Source of the DNA: Streptomyces termitum
GTDB lineage: Bacteria; Actinomycetota; Actinomycetes; Streptomycetales; Streptomycetaceae
Direction of reading: 5' to 3'
DNA length: 64,000 nt
Assembly: GCF_014650175.1 (NCBI RefSeq)
Contig: NZ_BMUL01000011.1
Span: forward strand, 125,841 to 189,840
The translations under genes and the position numbers were made by a program. The notes under the pieces are model-generated. The model ran no database searches and was not told the origin of the DNA. It worked only from the letters and a program-made list of their open reading frames with translations. Position 1 is the first letter of the stretch; every line of letters begins with the position of its first letter. Below are positions 50,821 through 61,305 of the stretch, one piece after another.

Positions 50821-52668
50821 TCAGCCCTTCGTGCCGAACGACACCGACAGGTACCGCTTGTCGGACGCCGAGGCGCCCTCGCGGGCCTTGTTGGCGTAGA
50901 CGGCCGAGATGAAGAGGCGGCCGTCGCCGTAGCGGAACTCGGCGCCGGTGACGGAGAAGCTGGTCTCCATCTGCCGGCTGGCCTTGTCCGACTGGTTCTC
51001 CAGGAGCAGGGTCTCCTTCATCGTGCCCGCGTTGATGGACACGACCTGCCCGCCCTTGTCGTACGGCGGCATCTTGTACGCGATGATGTCGCCGCCGTCC
51101 ATGCGGAGCGGGACCAGCGTGTACCGGTCGCCCGCGTCGGCCTTCTCGGCGGCGGTCCGGCCGTTCGCCAGGTCGAAGGCGATGATCTCGTTGGTCTCGT
51201 CGCCGTACTCGCCGGTGGAGCCCTCGTGCTCCTCGGTCGGCACGTAGAGCCGGTCGTCGCCGACCAGGACCTGCGAGCACGCCTCGACCTTGGTGGAGGC
51301 GCAGCGGCCCGCGTACCGGTCGGCGTCGGCGGCGATCTTCGTCCGCAGCTTGCCGGTCTTCTCGTCGATGGAGAAGAAGTCCGAGATGCCGCTGCCGTCG
51401 CCGGCGGTCTCGTTGACGTCGGCGGCGACCACCAGCGGCTTGGTCGAGACGACCGCCGCGTACTTGACGCCCGTCGGCATCTTGAACTCCGACAGCGGCT
51501 GCCCCGACTTCGGGTCCAGGTTCTGGATCAGCACCGACTCGGAGCCGTACGAGCCGCACTTGCGGACCGCGACGAGGCCCTGGCCGCCGCCGTAGCCCAT
51601 GTCGTAGCAGTTCTGGTCGTTGGAGCGGGGCTTCCAGCGGACCTTGCCGTCGGCGGCGTCGAAGGCGGCGCCGCCGTCGGTGCCGCCGGCCGCGACCGTC
51701 TGGCCGCTGAGCGTGATCTCGCTGAAGCGGACCTTGCCGTCACCGGCGTTGCCGCCGCTGATCGAGGTGGACCACAGGAGCTTGCCGGTGTTCAGGTCGA
51801 CCATGCCGACCTGGGTGCAGCTCTGGTAGTAGCGGGGCGCGACGCGCTTGGCCTCCTCGAAGAGGATCGGCACCTTGTTGTCGGCGGTGACGTGCCGGGA
51901 GGCGCCGCAGACCTGGCCGGCCAGCGGCAGCGTCCACAGCGGGGTGCCCTTGTCGAGGTCGTAGCCGTTGACCGAGTTGACGCCCGTCTTCACGAACGCC
52001 TTGTCGGTCAGCCACGAGCCGTCCATCGGCGTGCTGTCCGGGACCTTCGGCACGTCGATGCTGAAGGCGAGCTTGGCGCGGGTGCTGGCGCCGGGCTTCT
52101 CCGTGCCGTTGCCGCCGAGCCCGCTGCCGCCGGTGCCGCCGCCGGCGTCACCGCCGCCGTTCGGGTTCTGGCCGGTGGCCGGGGGCTTGGCCTCCGGGGG
52201 CGCGTCGGAGCCGCTGTTGGCGTACCAGATGCCGCCGCCGACGATCAGCGCGACGGCCACCGCCGCGGCGATGACGATCTGCGCCTGCGCCGACGGCTTC
52301 TTCCGGCCGCCCGGCACCGGGACCTGAGCGGCCTGCTGCGGCGCGGTCGGGTAGCCGTACGGCGGCTGGGCCTGCTGGGGCTGGGTCGGGTAGCCGTACG
52401 GCGGCGGGACCGGCTGCTGCGGCTGCGCCGGGTAGCCGTACCCGGGCTGCTGCGGCGGGGCCTGCGGGTAGCCGTAGCCGGGCCGACCCTGCGGCTGCTC
52501 CGGCGGCGGAGTCGGGGCGCCGAAACCGCCCTGGCCGGGCTGCTGGGGCGCGCCGAAGCCGCCCTGCGCCGGGTCCTGGGGCGCGCCGAAGCCGCCGGGC
52601 TGCGGGTCCTGCGGGGGGCCGAAGCCGCCGGGGGGCTGGTTCGGCGGGGGAGGGGGTGGCTGGGTCAT
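50821..52668 (-). CDS. Membrane-anchored PQQ-like beta-propeller protein (copy 2)
   Basis: A 615-aa protein. The cytosolic N-terminal ~120 residues are Pro/Gln/Gly/Tyr repeats (GGFGAPQ, PGYGYP), then one membrane span (AQIVIAAAVAVALIVGGGIWY), then an extracytoplasmic eight-blade-type propeller with PQQ-like repeats (LDKGTPLWTLPL, LNTGKLLWSTSI, FDAADGKVRWKP, FDLANGRTAAEK). No enzyme residues or PQQ site are evident, so a binding or assembly role is likelier than dehydrogenase activity. It starts 13 nt after its paralogue. Confidence 0.87.
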   Translation of the reverse strand: MTQPPPPPPNQPPGGFGPPQDPQPGGFGAPQDPAQGGFGAPQQPGQGGFGAPTPPPEQPQGRPGYGYPQAPPQQPGYGYPAQPQQPVPPPYGYPTQPQQAQPPYGYPTAPQQAAQVPVPGGRKKPSAQAQIVIAAAVAVALIVGGGIWYANSGSDAPPEAKPPATGQNPNGGGDAGGGTGGSGLGGNGTEKPGASTRAKLAFSIDVPKVPDSTPMDGSWLTDKAFVKTGVNSVNGYDLDKGTPLWTLPLAGQVCGASRHVTADNKVPILFEEAKRVAPRYYQSCTQVGMVDLNTGKLLWSTSISGGNAGDGKVRFSEITLSGQTVAAGGTDGGAAFDAADGKVRWKPRSNDQNCYDMGYGGGQGLVAVRKCGSYGSESVLIQNLDPKSGQPLSEFKMPTGVKYAAVVSTKPLVVAADVNETAGDGSGISDFFSIDEKTGKLRTKIAADADRYAGRCASTKVEACSQVLVGDDRLYVPTEEHEGSTGEYGDETNEIIAFDLANGRTAAEKADAGDRYTLVPLRMDGGDIIAYKMPPYDKGGQVVSINAGTMKETLLLENQSDKASRQMETSFSVTGAEFRYGDGRLFISAVYANKAREGASASDKRYLSVSFGTKG

Positions 52669-52681
52669 CGGTCCGCGTACC

Positions 52682-54508
52682 TCACTTGGTGAAGCCCATC
52701 ATCGTCTTGGTCTGCTTCTCCTCGGCGTCGTTGGTCGCGGAGACGCGCCCCGCCGCCACCACGAACGTGCCGTTGCCGTAGGCGTAGCCCGCGCTGAAGA
52801 AGCTGCTCTCGATCTGCGAGACCGAGACCGGGTGCTTGAGGATCAGCTTCGGCGCGCCGCCGGTCGGGGCGATCGTGCCGACCGCGCCGCCCTTGTCGTA
52901 CTTGGGCGCGACGTAGACCAGGACCTCGGAGCCCTCCATGCGGAGCGGCTTCATCGACTGCTCGGCGGGGGCCTTCGAGCGCCACTTGGGCTTGCCGGTG
53001 TTCAGGTCGAAGGCGACGACCTCGTTGGAGGTGCCGTAGGAGGTGTCGGTCGCCATGTAGAAGGTGTCGCCGCCGGCGGCGACGCCGGTGCAGCCCTGGA
53101 GGTTGCGGCCGAAGATGACCATGCCGCCGCCGCAGGTGGGGGCGTACTTCTCGGTGCCGCCCTGGATCTGGGAGCGGAGCGTGCCGCTCGGCGTGAGGGC
53201 CAGGATCGACCACTTCTTCTCTTCGCGCTGGAAGGCGGAGACGACCAGCGGGTCCACCGAGTAGACCTTGTCGACCTCCCAGGTCGGCTTCAGCTTGTAG
53301 GTCCACTTGGGCTTGCCGGTGGCCGGGTCGACCTCGCTGACCGCGTGCTGTTCCTTGCGCGTGTCGGCGGTCGGGCACTGGTAGGCCGCGACGAGCTTGG
53401 TGGCGCCGCCCGCGTACGCGTACGGCTTGCAGCCGTCGGTGGGGCCGGCGAAGAGCTGGCGGCCGTCGGCGAGGGAGAAGCCGTAGGCGCTGCTGCTGCC
53501 CGCGGCGGTCACCGTGCCGGCGCCGATGGAGAGGGTGTTGTCGGAGAAGGCGAAGAGGCCCTGCGGCTTGGGCACGGACTTCTTCCAGCCCGCCTTGCCC
53601 GTCTTCAGGTCGATCTGCTGGAGGGACGTGCACTTGGCGTTGTCCTTGGCGCTCTCCAGGTGGCCGAAGACCATCAGGCCGTCGGCGCCCGGCTGGGCCG
53701 GGGCGGCGCACAGCTTGAAGGGCAGGTCGACCTGCCACTTCTTGGCGCCGTCGGCGAGGCCGTAGCCCGCGACGCCCTTGTACATGGCCTTGACGACGGT
53801 GTCGCCGACGATCCAGGGGCCGAAGACCTCGGAGCCGTTGCGCGGCAGGTCGACGTCGTTGGTGGTGAGGAAGCTGACCTTGGCCTCGCCCGGCTGGCGG
53901 CCGACGTTGAGGTCGTCCTCGCCGGGCTTCTCGCCGCCGTCGCCCTGGCCGTCGCCCTTGTCGACGGAGGCGGTCGGCTTCGGCGCCGCGGTGCCGCTGC
54001 TGGTCGGCTGCGCGACCGGCGGCTTGTCGTCGTCCTTGCCGCCGACGACGGCCCACGTGGTGACCCCCGCGATCAGCACGACGGCCGCGGCGACGGCCGC
54101 GACGAGGCCGGTACGGCCCTTGAAGGGGCCGCCGCCGGAGCCGCCGGGCGGGACCGGGGCGGGACCGCCCGGGTACATCGGCTGGGTCTGGGGGCCGCCG
54201 TAGGGGTTCTGCTGCCCGTAGGGGCCGGGCTGCTGGCCGTACGGCCCCGGCTGCTGCGGCTGGCCGTAGGGACCGGGCTGGCCCGGCTGCTGCGGGTAGC
54301 CGTAGCCCGGGGCCGGGGCGCCCTGCGGCGGCTGGCCGGGGGCCTGCGGCGGCTGGGCCGGGGCCTGCGGCGGCACCGGCGGTGCCTGCGGCGGCTGGCC
54401 GGGCGCCTGCGGCGGGACCGGCGGGGTCCCGCCCTTGTGCAGGTTCAGGTCCGGGTCCTGGGGAGCTCCGAAGCCCCCCGGCGGCTGGTTGCTGGGCGGC
54501 TGGGTCAT
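52682..54508 (-). CDS. Membrane-anchored PQQ-like beta-propeller protein (copy 1)
   Basis: A 608-aa paralogue of the next gene with the same plan: Pro/Gln/Tyr-rich cytosolic repeats (PGPYGQQPGPYGQQ), one span (GLVAAVAAAVVLIAGVTTWAVVG) and an outer propeller (LADGAKKWQVDLPF, LKTGKAGWKKSV, PATGKPKWTYKL, LNTGKPKWRSKA). The ATG at 54508 has GGGGGAAG upstream. Tandem duplication with divergence suggests paired or heteromeric function at the surface. Similar Pro-rich N-termini appear in many streptomycete envelope proteins. Confidence 0.87.
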   Translation of the reverse strand: MTQPPSNQPPGGFGAPQDPDLNLHKGGTPPVPPQAPGQPPQAPPVPPQAPAQPPQAPGQPPQGAPAPGYGYPQQPGQPGPYGQPQQPGPYGQQPGPYGQQNPYGGPQTQPMYPGGPAPVPPGGSGGGPFKGRTGLVAAVAAAVVLIAGVTTWAVVGGKDDDKPPVAQPTSSGTAAPKPTASVDKGDGQGDGGEKPGEDDLNVGRQPGEAKVSFLTTNDVDLPRNGSEVFGPWIVGDTVVKAMYKGVAGYGLADGAKKWQVDLPFKLCAAPAQPGADGLMVFGHLESAKDNAKCTSLQQIDLKTGKAGWKKSVPKPQGLFAFSDNTLSIGAGTVTAAGSSSAYGFSLADGRQLFAGPTDGCKPYAYAGGATKLVAAYQCPTADTRKEQHAVSEVDPATGKPKWTYKLKPTWEVDKVYSVDPLVVSAFQREEKKWSILALTPSGTLRSQIQGGTEKYAPTCGGGMVIFGRNLQGCTGVAAGGDTFYMATDTSYGTSNEVVAFDLNTGKPKWRSKAPAEQSMKPLRMEGSEVLVYVAPKYDKGGAVGTIAPTGGAPKLILKHPVSVSQIESSFFSAGYAYGNGTFVVAAGRVSATNDAEEKQTKTMMGFTK

Positions 54509-54574
54509 CAGCGCTTCCCCCTCGTGGCTGGTGAACGGCTTTTCTTTCTACCACCCGTACGGTGGCTCAAAAGC

Positions 54575-54611
54575 GACCGGTCCGTCCCTTGTACCCAAGG
54601 GAGGACCGGTC
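54575..54611 (-). terminator. Terminator of the ABC-F gene
   Basis: A 9-bp stem (54575-54583 with 54603-54611), a small asymmetric bulge, and a further 5 bp (54586-54590 with 54597-54601) lie just after the ABC-F stop codon. Confidence 0.8.
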
Positions 54612-54624
54612 CGTGATGCCCTTG

Positions 54625-56433
<1,809 letters not shown>

Positions 56434-56615
56434 GTTGACTCCAGTGCGGGGCGATCGATCGACGTACCAGGGTACGTCCTGCCCCGGGCCACCGGGGGCA
56501 CCCGTCCGGCACCCCCGGCGGGCGGGCCGGGCGCCCCTCCCGGCCGCTCGGGGCGCGGGCCCGGGTGCGGGGTGCCGCTCCGGTGGCCGGGGTCGTACGA
56601 GGGCGGGGTGAGCGG

Positions 56616-57902
56616 TCAGCGGGGGCGGCGGCCGGGGCGGTCGACGAGGAGCCAGCCGGTCAGGGCCATGGCGACCGCCGCAGGGGCCGTCACCCGGACC
56701 GCGACCAGGGTCGCCGCGTGCCCCTCCAGGAGACCGCCGAAGCCGGTCATGGACAGGCCCAGGACGCCCAGCAGGGCGAGCGTGACGCCCAGGGCGGCCA
56801 GCGGGGCCGGGCCGCCCGCGCGCGGCACCGGGGCCGGGGCCTCGAAGCGGCGGAAGACCGCGACCAGCAGCACCGTGAGGACGGCCGCCGCCGCCAGCCG
56901 GAGCGGCAGCCAGGCCCACCAGGCGGCCGTCGCCGGGGCCGGGAGCCGCGTCCCGGCGGCGAGCAGCGCCCCGTACACGCCCAGCATCGCCGTGAGGTGC
57001 CACAGGAAGGCCGTCATCGCGATCCCGTTCGCCGCGACCACCGCCCGCCACACCCGGGCCCGCGCCGCGAACCGCGCCCCCGGACCGCGCAGCAGCTCCA
57101 CCGCGCCCACCAGCCACAGGCCGTGGCAGAGCAGGGCGAGGGTCGGCGGGGCCATGTTCGACACCTTCTCGCCGGGCATTCCCACCATCGACAGCGGGTA
57201 CGGGCCGTACGCGACCAGGGCCACCGCGCCGAGGAGTCCGGCGCCCGCGAGGAGCGCCGGGCGGCGGATCATGCCGTCGGCGCGCAGGAAGCCGAGCTGG
57301 TGCACGGCCAGCCACACGAAGGCGAAGTTCAGGAACTCGACGTACGGCACCCCGGCCGCGAAGCGCGCCGCGTCGACCAGGACCGCCGCCCCCGCGAGCG
57401 CGGCGAACGCGCCCCAGCCCCACCGCTCGTGCAGCCGCAGCAGCGGCGGGGTGAGCGCCACCATCGCCAGGTAGATCCCGATGAACCACAGCGGCTGCGC
57501 CACCAGCCGCAGCGCCACCCCGGTCAGCTCGCCGTCCGCGCCCGCGAGCTGCACCGCGAGCGCCGCCGCGCCCCACACGGCGACGAAGACCATCGTCGGC
57601 CGCAGCAGACGGCGCAGCCGGGCCCGCAGGAAGTCCGCGTAGCCGGGGCGGGAGCGGTGGGCGAGCGCGTGGGCGAAGCCGCCGACGAAGAAGAAGACCG
57701 GCATCACCTGGAGCGCCCAGGTCAGCGCCTGGAGTTCCGGCACCACGGCCAGGAGGTTCCCGACGCCGTCGGCGGTGACCGCCGCCATCGTCCAGTGGCC
57801 GAGGACGACGACGGCGAGCGAGACGACCCGGAGCAGGTCGACGTACCGGTCCCGGGTGGCGGGGGTGGCGTCGGCGAGTCGCCGCGCGGTGGAGGAGGGC
57901 AT
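56616..57902 (-). CDS. Acyltransferase-3 family membrane protein
   Basis: A 428-aa polytopic protein of the acyltransferase-3 type, which O-acylate extracytoplasmic sugars or lipids. The family start RDRYVDLLRVVSLAVVVLGHW includes the conserved Asp and His; about ten spans follow, with FFFVGGFAHAL in the second. Substrate unknown. ATG 57902 is chosen by homology to the family start; a GTG at 57953, sitting inside a palindrome, would add 17 Arg-rich residues. Confidence 0.86.
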   Translation of the reverse strand: MPSSTARRLADATPATRDRYVDLLRVVSLAVVVLGHWTMAAVTADGVGNLLAVVPELQALTWALQVMPVFFFVGGFAHALAHRSRPGYADFLRARLRRLLRPTMVFVAVWGAAALAVQLAGADGELTGVALRLVAQPLWFIGIYLAMVALTPPLLRLHERWGWGAFAALAGAAVLVDAARFAAGVPYVEFLNFAFVWLAVHQLGFLRADGMIRRPALLAGAGLLGAVALVAYGPYPLSMVGMPGEKVSNMAPPTLALLCHGLWLVGAVELLRGPGARFAARARVWRAVVAANGIAMTAFLWHLTAMLGVYGALLAAGTRLPAPATAAWWAWLPLRLAAAAVLTVLLVAVFRRFEAPAPVPRAGGPAPLAALGVTLALLGVLGLSMTGFGGLLEGHAATLVAVRVTAPAAVAMALTGWLLVDRPGRRPR

Positions 57903-57945
57903 ACGGGCACGGTCCCGCGCGCGCCGCTCCCCCGGCAGCGCACGG

Positions 57946-57968
57946 GTACTCACTTCGCGCGTGAGTAC
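57946..57968. promoter_or_regulatory. Perfect palindrome at the acyltransferase start region
   Basis: GTACTCAC (57946-57953) and GTGAGTAC (57961-57968) are exact complements 7 nt apart. They overlap the alternative GTG start codon and sit between ispE and the acyltransferase gene. Could be an operator or a translation-controlling hairpin. Confidence 0.55.
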
Positions 57969-57995
57969 GAACCCGGCGCGGGGCCGGGCGGCCCG

Positions 57996-58973
57996 TCAGA
58001 GGAGGGTGGCGCCCGGGGCCGGTGTGCCGGCTCGGAGGACGGTGGCGCCCGGGGCCGGGGAGGTGGCCGTGTGGGTGGCGCGGCAGGTGCCGGAGGCGAG
58101 GAGGGCCTCGGCGACCGCCGTCGCCGCGTCCGCGTCCTTGACGAGGAACGCGGTCGTCGGGCCCGACCCGGAGACCAGCGCGGCCAGGGCGCCCGCCCCG
58201 GTGCCGGCCGCGAGGGTCGCGGCGAGCTCCGGGCGCAGCGAGAGCGCGGCGGCCTGTAGGTCGTTGGCGAGGGTGCCGGCCAGGGCGGTGGTGTCGCCGT
58301 CGGCGAGGGCGTCGAGGAGCGCCGGGGAGGCGGCCGGGACGGGAATGTCCCGGCCTTCCGCGAGGCGGTCGAAGGCGCCGAAGACGACCGGGGTGGACAG
58401 GCCGCCGTCGGCGACCGCGAAGACCCAGTGGAAGGTGCCGCCGACGGGCAGCTCCGTCAGCCGCTCGCCGCGCCCGAGGCCGAGCGCGGCGCCGCCGACC
58501 AGGCTGAAGGGGACGTCCGAGCCGAGTTCGGCGCAGAGGTCGAGGAGGGTGGCGCGGGGGGTGGCCAGGCCCCAGAGGGCGTCGCAGGCCAGGAGGGCGG
58601 CGGCGCCGTCCGCGCTGCCGCCGGCCATGCCGCCGGCGACCGGGATCGCCTTGCGGATGTGCAGGCGGACGGCGGGGTCCAGGCCGTGCCGGGCGGCGAG
58701 GAGTTCGGCGGCGCGGGCGGCGAGGTTGGTGCGGTCGAGCGGCACCCGGTCCGCGTCGGGCCCCTCGCAGGTGACCGTCAACCGGTCGGCGGGGGCGGCG
58801 GTGACCTCGTCGTACAGGGAGACGGCGAGGAAGACGCTGGCCAGGTCGTGGAAGCCGTCGGGACGGGCGGCGCCGACGGCGAGCTGGACGTTGACCTTGG
58901 CGGGGACCCGCACGGTCACACCGGGGGCCGTACCGGAGGCCGCGCCCGGGGCCGTGCCCGTACCGCCGCTCAT
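57996..58973 (-). CDS. ispE: 4-diphosphocytidyl-2-C-methyl-D-erythritol kinase
   Basis: A 325-aa GHMP kinase of the MEP isoprenoid pathway. Fold start VRVPAKVNVQLAVG, ATP loop IPVAGGMAGGSADGAAAL, and C-terminal ALVSGSGPTTAFL. The end carries a small duplication (APGATVLRAGTPAPGATLL). The ATG at 58973 with GGAGG 7 nt upstream is better supported than the GTG at 58991, which overlaps the rsmA stop. Operon order rpfB-rsmA-ispE. Confidence 0.94.
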   Translation of the reverse strand: MSGGTGTAPGAASGTAPGVTVRVPAKVNVQLAVGAARPDGFHDLASVFLAVSLYDEVTAAPADRLTVTCEGPDADRVPLDRTNLAARAAELLAARHGLDPAVRLHIRKAIPVAGGMAGGSADGAAALLACDALWGLATPRATLLDLCAELGSDVPFSLVGGAALGLGRGERLTELPVGGTFHWVFAVADGGLSTPVVFGAFDRLAEGRDIPVPAASPALLDALADGDTTALAGTLANDLQAAALSLRPELAATLAAGTGAGALAALVSGSGPTTAFLVKDADAATAVAEALLASGTCRATHTATSPAPGATVLRAGTPAPGATLL

Positions 58974-58987
58974 GCCTTGGCCTCCGC

Positions 58988-59860
58988 TCACGCCTTCGCC
59001 TCCGCGATCCGGGCGAACTCCTCCACGGTCAGGGCCTCGCCGCGGGCCTGCGGCGAGATGCCGGCCTTGACCAGGGCCTCCTCGGCGGCGGCCGGGGAGC
59101 CGGCCCAGCCGGCGAGGGCGGCCCGCAGGGTCTTGCGGCGCTGCGCGAAGGCCGCGTCGACGACCGCGAAGACCTCCGCCTTGGTGGCGGTGGTGTCGAC
59201 CGGCTCGGCGCGGCGGACCAGGGAGACGAGCCCGGAGTCGACGTTGGGCGCGGGCCAGAAGACGTTGCGGCCGATGGAGCCGGCGCGCTTGACCTCGGCG
59301 TACCAGTTGGCCTTCACGGAGGGGACGCCGTACACCTTGTTCCCGGGGCGGGCGGCGAGCCGGTCGGCGACCTCGGCCTGGACCATGACGAGGGTCCGCT
59401 CGATGGTCGGGAAGCGGTCCAGCATGTGCAGCAGGACCGGCACGGCCACGTTGTACGGCAGGTTCGCGACGAGCGCGGTGGGCTGCGGGCCCGGCAGCTC
59501 CCGCACGAGCATCGCGTCGGAGTGGACCAGCGCGAAGCGGTCCTTGCGGGCGGGCATCCGGGCCTCGATCGTCGCCGGCAGGGCGGCGGCGAGCACGTCG
59601 TCGATCTCGACGGCGGTGACCCGGTCGGCGGCCTCCAGGAGGGCCAGGGTCAGGGAGCCGAGGCCGGGCCCCACCTCGACGACGACGTCGTCGGGGCGCA
59701 CCTCGGCGGTGCGGACGATCCGCCGGACGGTGTTGGCGTCGATGACGAAGTTCTGGCCCTTCTGCTTCGTGGGGCGCACGCCGAGGGCGGCGGCCAGCTC
59801 ACGGATGTCGGCGGGGCCGAGGAGGGCGTCGGGGCCGTCGGGGCCGGTGGTGGTGCTCAC
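58988..59860 (-). CDS. rsmA: 16S rRNA dimethyladenosine methyltransferase
   Basis: A 290-aa KsgA/RsmA enzyme that N6,N6-dimethylates two adjacent adenines in helix 45. Signatures: KQKGQNFVIDANTVRRIV, SAM motif EVGPGLGSLTLALL, catalytic NLPYNVAVPVL and C-terminal FAQRRKTLRAALAG. It starts 29 bp after the rpfB stop and overlaps the ispE start region. Confidence 0.97.
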   Translation of the reverse strand: MSTTTGPDGPDALLGPADIRELAAALGVRPTKQKGQNFVIDANTVRRIVRTAEVRPDDVVVEVGPGLGSLTLALLEAADRVTAVEIDDVLAAALPATIEARMPARKDRFALVHSDAMLVRELPGPQPTALVANLPYNVAVPVLLHMLDRFPTIERTLVMVQAEVADRLAARPGNKVYGVPSVKANWYAEVKRAGSIGRNVFWPAPNVDSGLVSLVRRAEPVDTTATKAEVFAVVDAAFAQRRKTLRAALAGWAGSPAAAEEALVKAGISPQARGEALTVEEFARIAEAKA

Positions 59861-59889
59861 CGGTACAGCCTAAGGCCCCGCCGGGCCGC

Positions 59890-61170
59890 TCACGGGAGGA
59901 GCCGCCGTCCGCAGTGCGGCCAGGGGGCCGTGCCCCGCAGCACGTACAGCTTCTTCGCCCGGTGGGTCTGCTCGGCGGCGGGCGCGTCCTGGGCGGTGCC
60001 GGTGCCGCCGAGGGAGCGCCAGGTGGCGGGGTCGAACTGGTAGAGGCCGCCGTAGGTGCCGGAGGGGTCGACGGCGGTGGGGCGGCCGCCGGACTCGCAG
60101 GCGGCGAGGGCCGCCCAGTTCAGGCCGTCGGCGCCGGAGACGGAGGAGGGCAGTGGGCGGGTGCCGGTCCGGACCCGGCGGGAGACGGGGGCGCGGACGA
60201 TCTCCTCGCCGGTGCGCCGGGGCCGCCCGGCGACGCCGTTGACGGTGCGGACGCGGTACGTGATCCGGCGCAGGCCCGGTACGCCCTGCCGGTCGACGAC
60301 CTCGGTGCCGGCGGACAGCCCCGGGTCGCGGACCCGCTCGACGGCGTACGGGACCGGCTCCTCGCGGGTCCGCGTGGAGGCGGTGACGCGGAGCACGGTG
60401 ACGGTCTGCCCGTCGCGGGGGAAGGAGCCGCCGGGGACGGAGGTCGTGTCCTCGGGGCCGAGGGTGATCCCGGCCTCGTCGAGGGCCTCGGTGACGGTGG
60501 CGGCGTTGGTGCGGACGGTCCGCTCGCGGCCGTCCGCGAGGAAGGTGACCGCGCGTTCGGTGCGCACGTCGAGGGTGAGGCCGGTGCGGGAGACGGCGGC
60601 GGAGCGGGAGACCGAGAGGAGCGCGCCCTCGGCCCGGACGCCGAGCTGGCGCAGCGCGCCGTCCACGGTGTCGGCGGTGGTCCACACCCGGCGGTGGTGG
60701 CCGTCGACGGTGAGGGAGACCGGCCGGCCGTGGCGCAGGACGACCTCGTCGCCGGCGGCGAGGGGCTCGCCGGGGGCGGGGGCGAGGAGGTCGTGCGCGC
60801 CGACGGCGAGCCCCTCCTCCGCGAGCAGCTCCCGCACGTCGTCGGAGAAGGTGTGCAGGGTGCGCGGGACGCCGTCGACGGAGAGCCGGATGTCCTTGTC
60901 GTCGGCGACGAAGGCGCTGGTGCCGCCGGCGAGGAAGGCGACGACGAGGGCCTGTGGGAGGAGCCGGCGCAGTCCGTCGGCCGGCGGCCGGGCGGGGCGG
61001 CGGCGGCGCGCCCCGCGCCGGGCGGCGGCGCGCGGGCCCCGCGGGGGCACGGCGGGCGGGGTCGGGGCGGGCGGCGCGAGGGGCGCCGTCAGGGTGGGCT
61101 GTTCGTGGAAGGACGGCGGGGGCGCGGTGCGGTGCCCGCCCGGGGCGGCGCCGGCCTGGGAAGTGCTCAC
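59890..61170 (-). CDS. rpfB: Resuscitation-promoting factor RpfB type
   Basis: A 426-aa surface muralytic protein. A Pro/Arg-rich cytosolic lead and one span (LPQALVVAFLAGGTSAFV) precede three DUF348 ubiquitin-like repeats (VDGVPRTLHTFSDDVRELL, TVDGHHRRVWTTADTVDGAL, LADGRERTVRTNAATVTEAL), a G5 domain (PVPYAVERVRDPGLSAGTE) and a C-terminal Rpf lysozyme fold (LNWAALAACESGGRPTAVD ... YGGLYQFDPATWRSLGG) with catalytic Glu in CESGG. It heads the rsmA-ispE operon. Confidence 0.95.
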   Translation of the reverse strand: MSTSQAGAAPGGHRTAPPPSFHEQPTLTAPLAPPAPTPPAVPPRGPRAAARRGARRRRPARPPADGLRRLLPQALVVAFLAGGTSAFVADDKDIRLSVDGVPRTLHTFSDDVRELLAEEGLAVGAHDLLAPAPGEPLAAGDEVVLRHGRPVSLTVDGHHRRVWTTADTVDGALRQLGVRAEGALLSVSRSAAVSRTGLTLDVRTERAVTFLADGRERTVRTNAATVTEALDEAGITLGPEDTTSVPGGSFPRDGQTVTVLRVTASTRTREEPVPYAVERVRDPGLSAGTEVVDRQGVPGLRRITYRVRTVNGVAGRPRRTGEEIVRAPVSRRVRTGTRPLPSSVSGADGLNWAALAACESGGRPTAVDPSGTYGGLYQFDPATWRSLGGTGTAQDAPAAEQTHRAKKLYVLRGTAPWPHCGRRLLP

Positions 61171-61226
61171 GAGGCCGGGACCCTAGCCCCGCTGCTGCTC
61201 ACTCTCCATGACGGCGCGGGCACGCA

Positions 61227-61241
61227 CCGTAACCGTTATGG
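61227..61241. promoter_or_regulatory. Short palindrome upstream of rpfB
   Basis: CCGTAACCGTTATGG is nearly symmetric around its central base (TAAC-C-GTTA with outer CC/GG). It lies about 60 bp upstream of rpfB in an otherwise featureless 135-bp gap and could be an operator. Confidence 0.4.
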
Positions 61242-61305
61242 ATCGGTGACCGGTGTACGGCTCCGGCGGCGGGGCCGTGCACCGATCACCGCCGCCGGGC
61301 GGCCG

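Noticed and set aside
61171..61305. Riboswitch or large regulatory RNA upstream of rpfB
   Set aside because: The 135-bp gap shows only a short palindrome, not a conserved aptamer.
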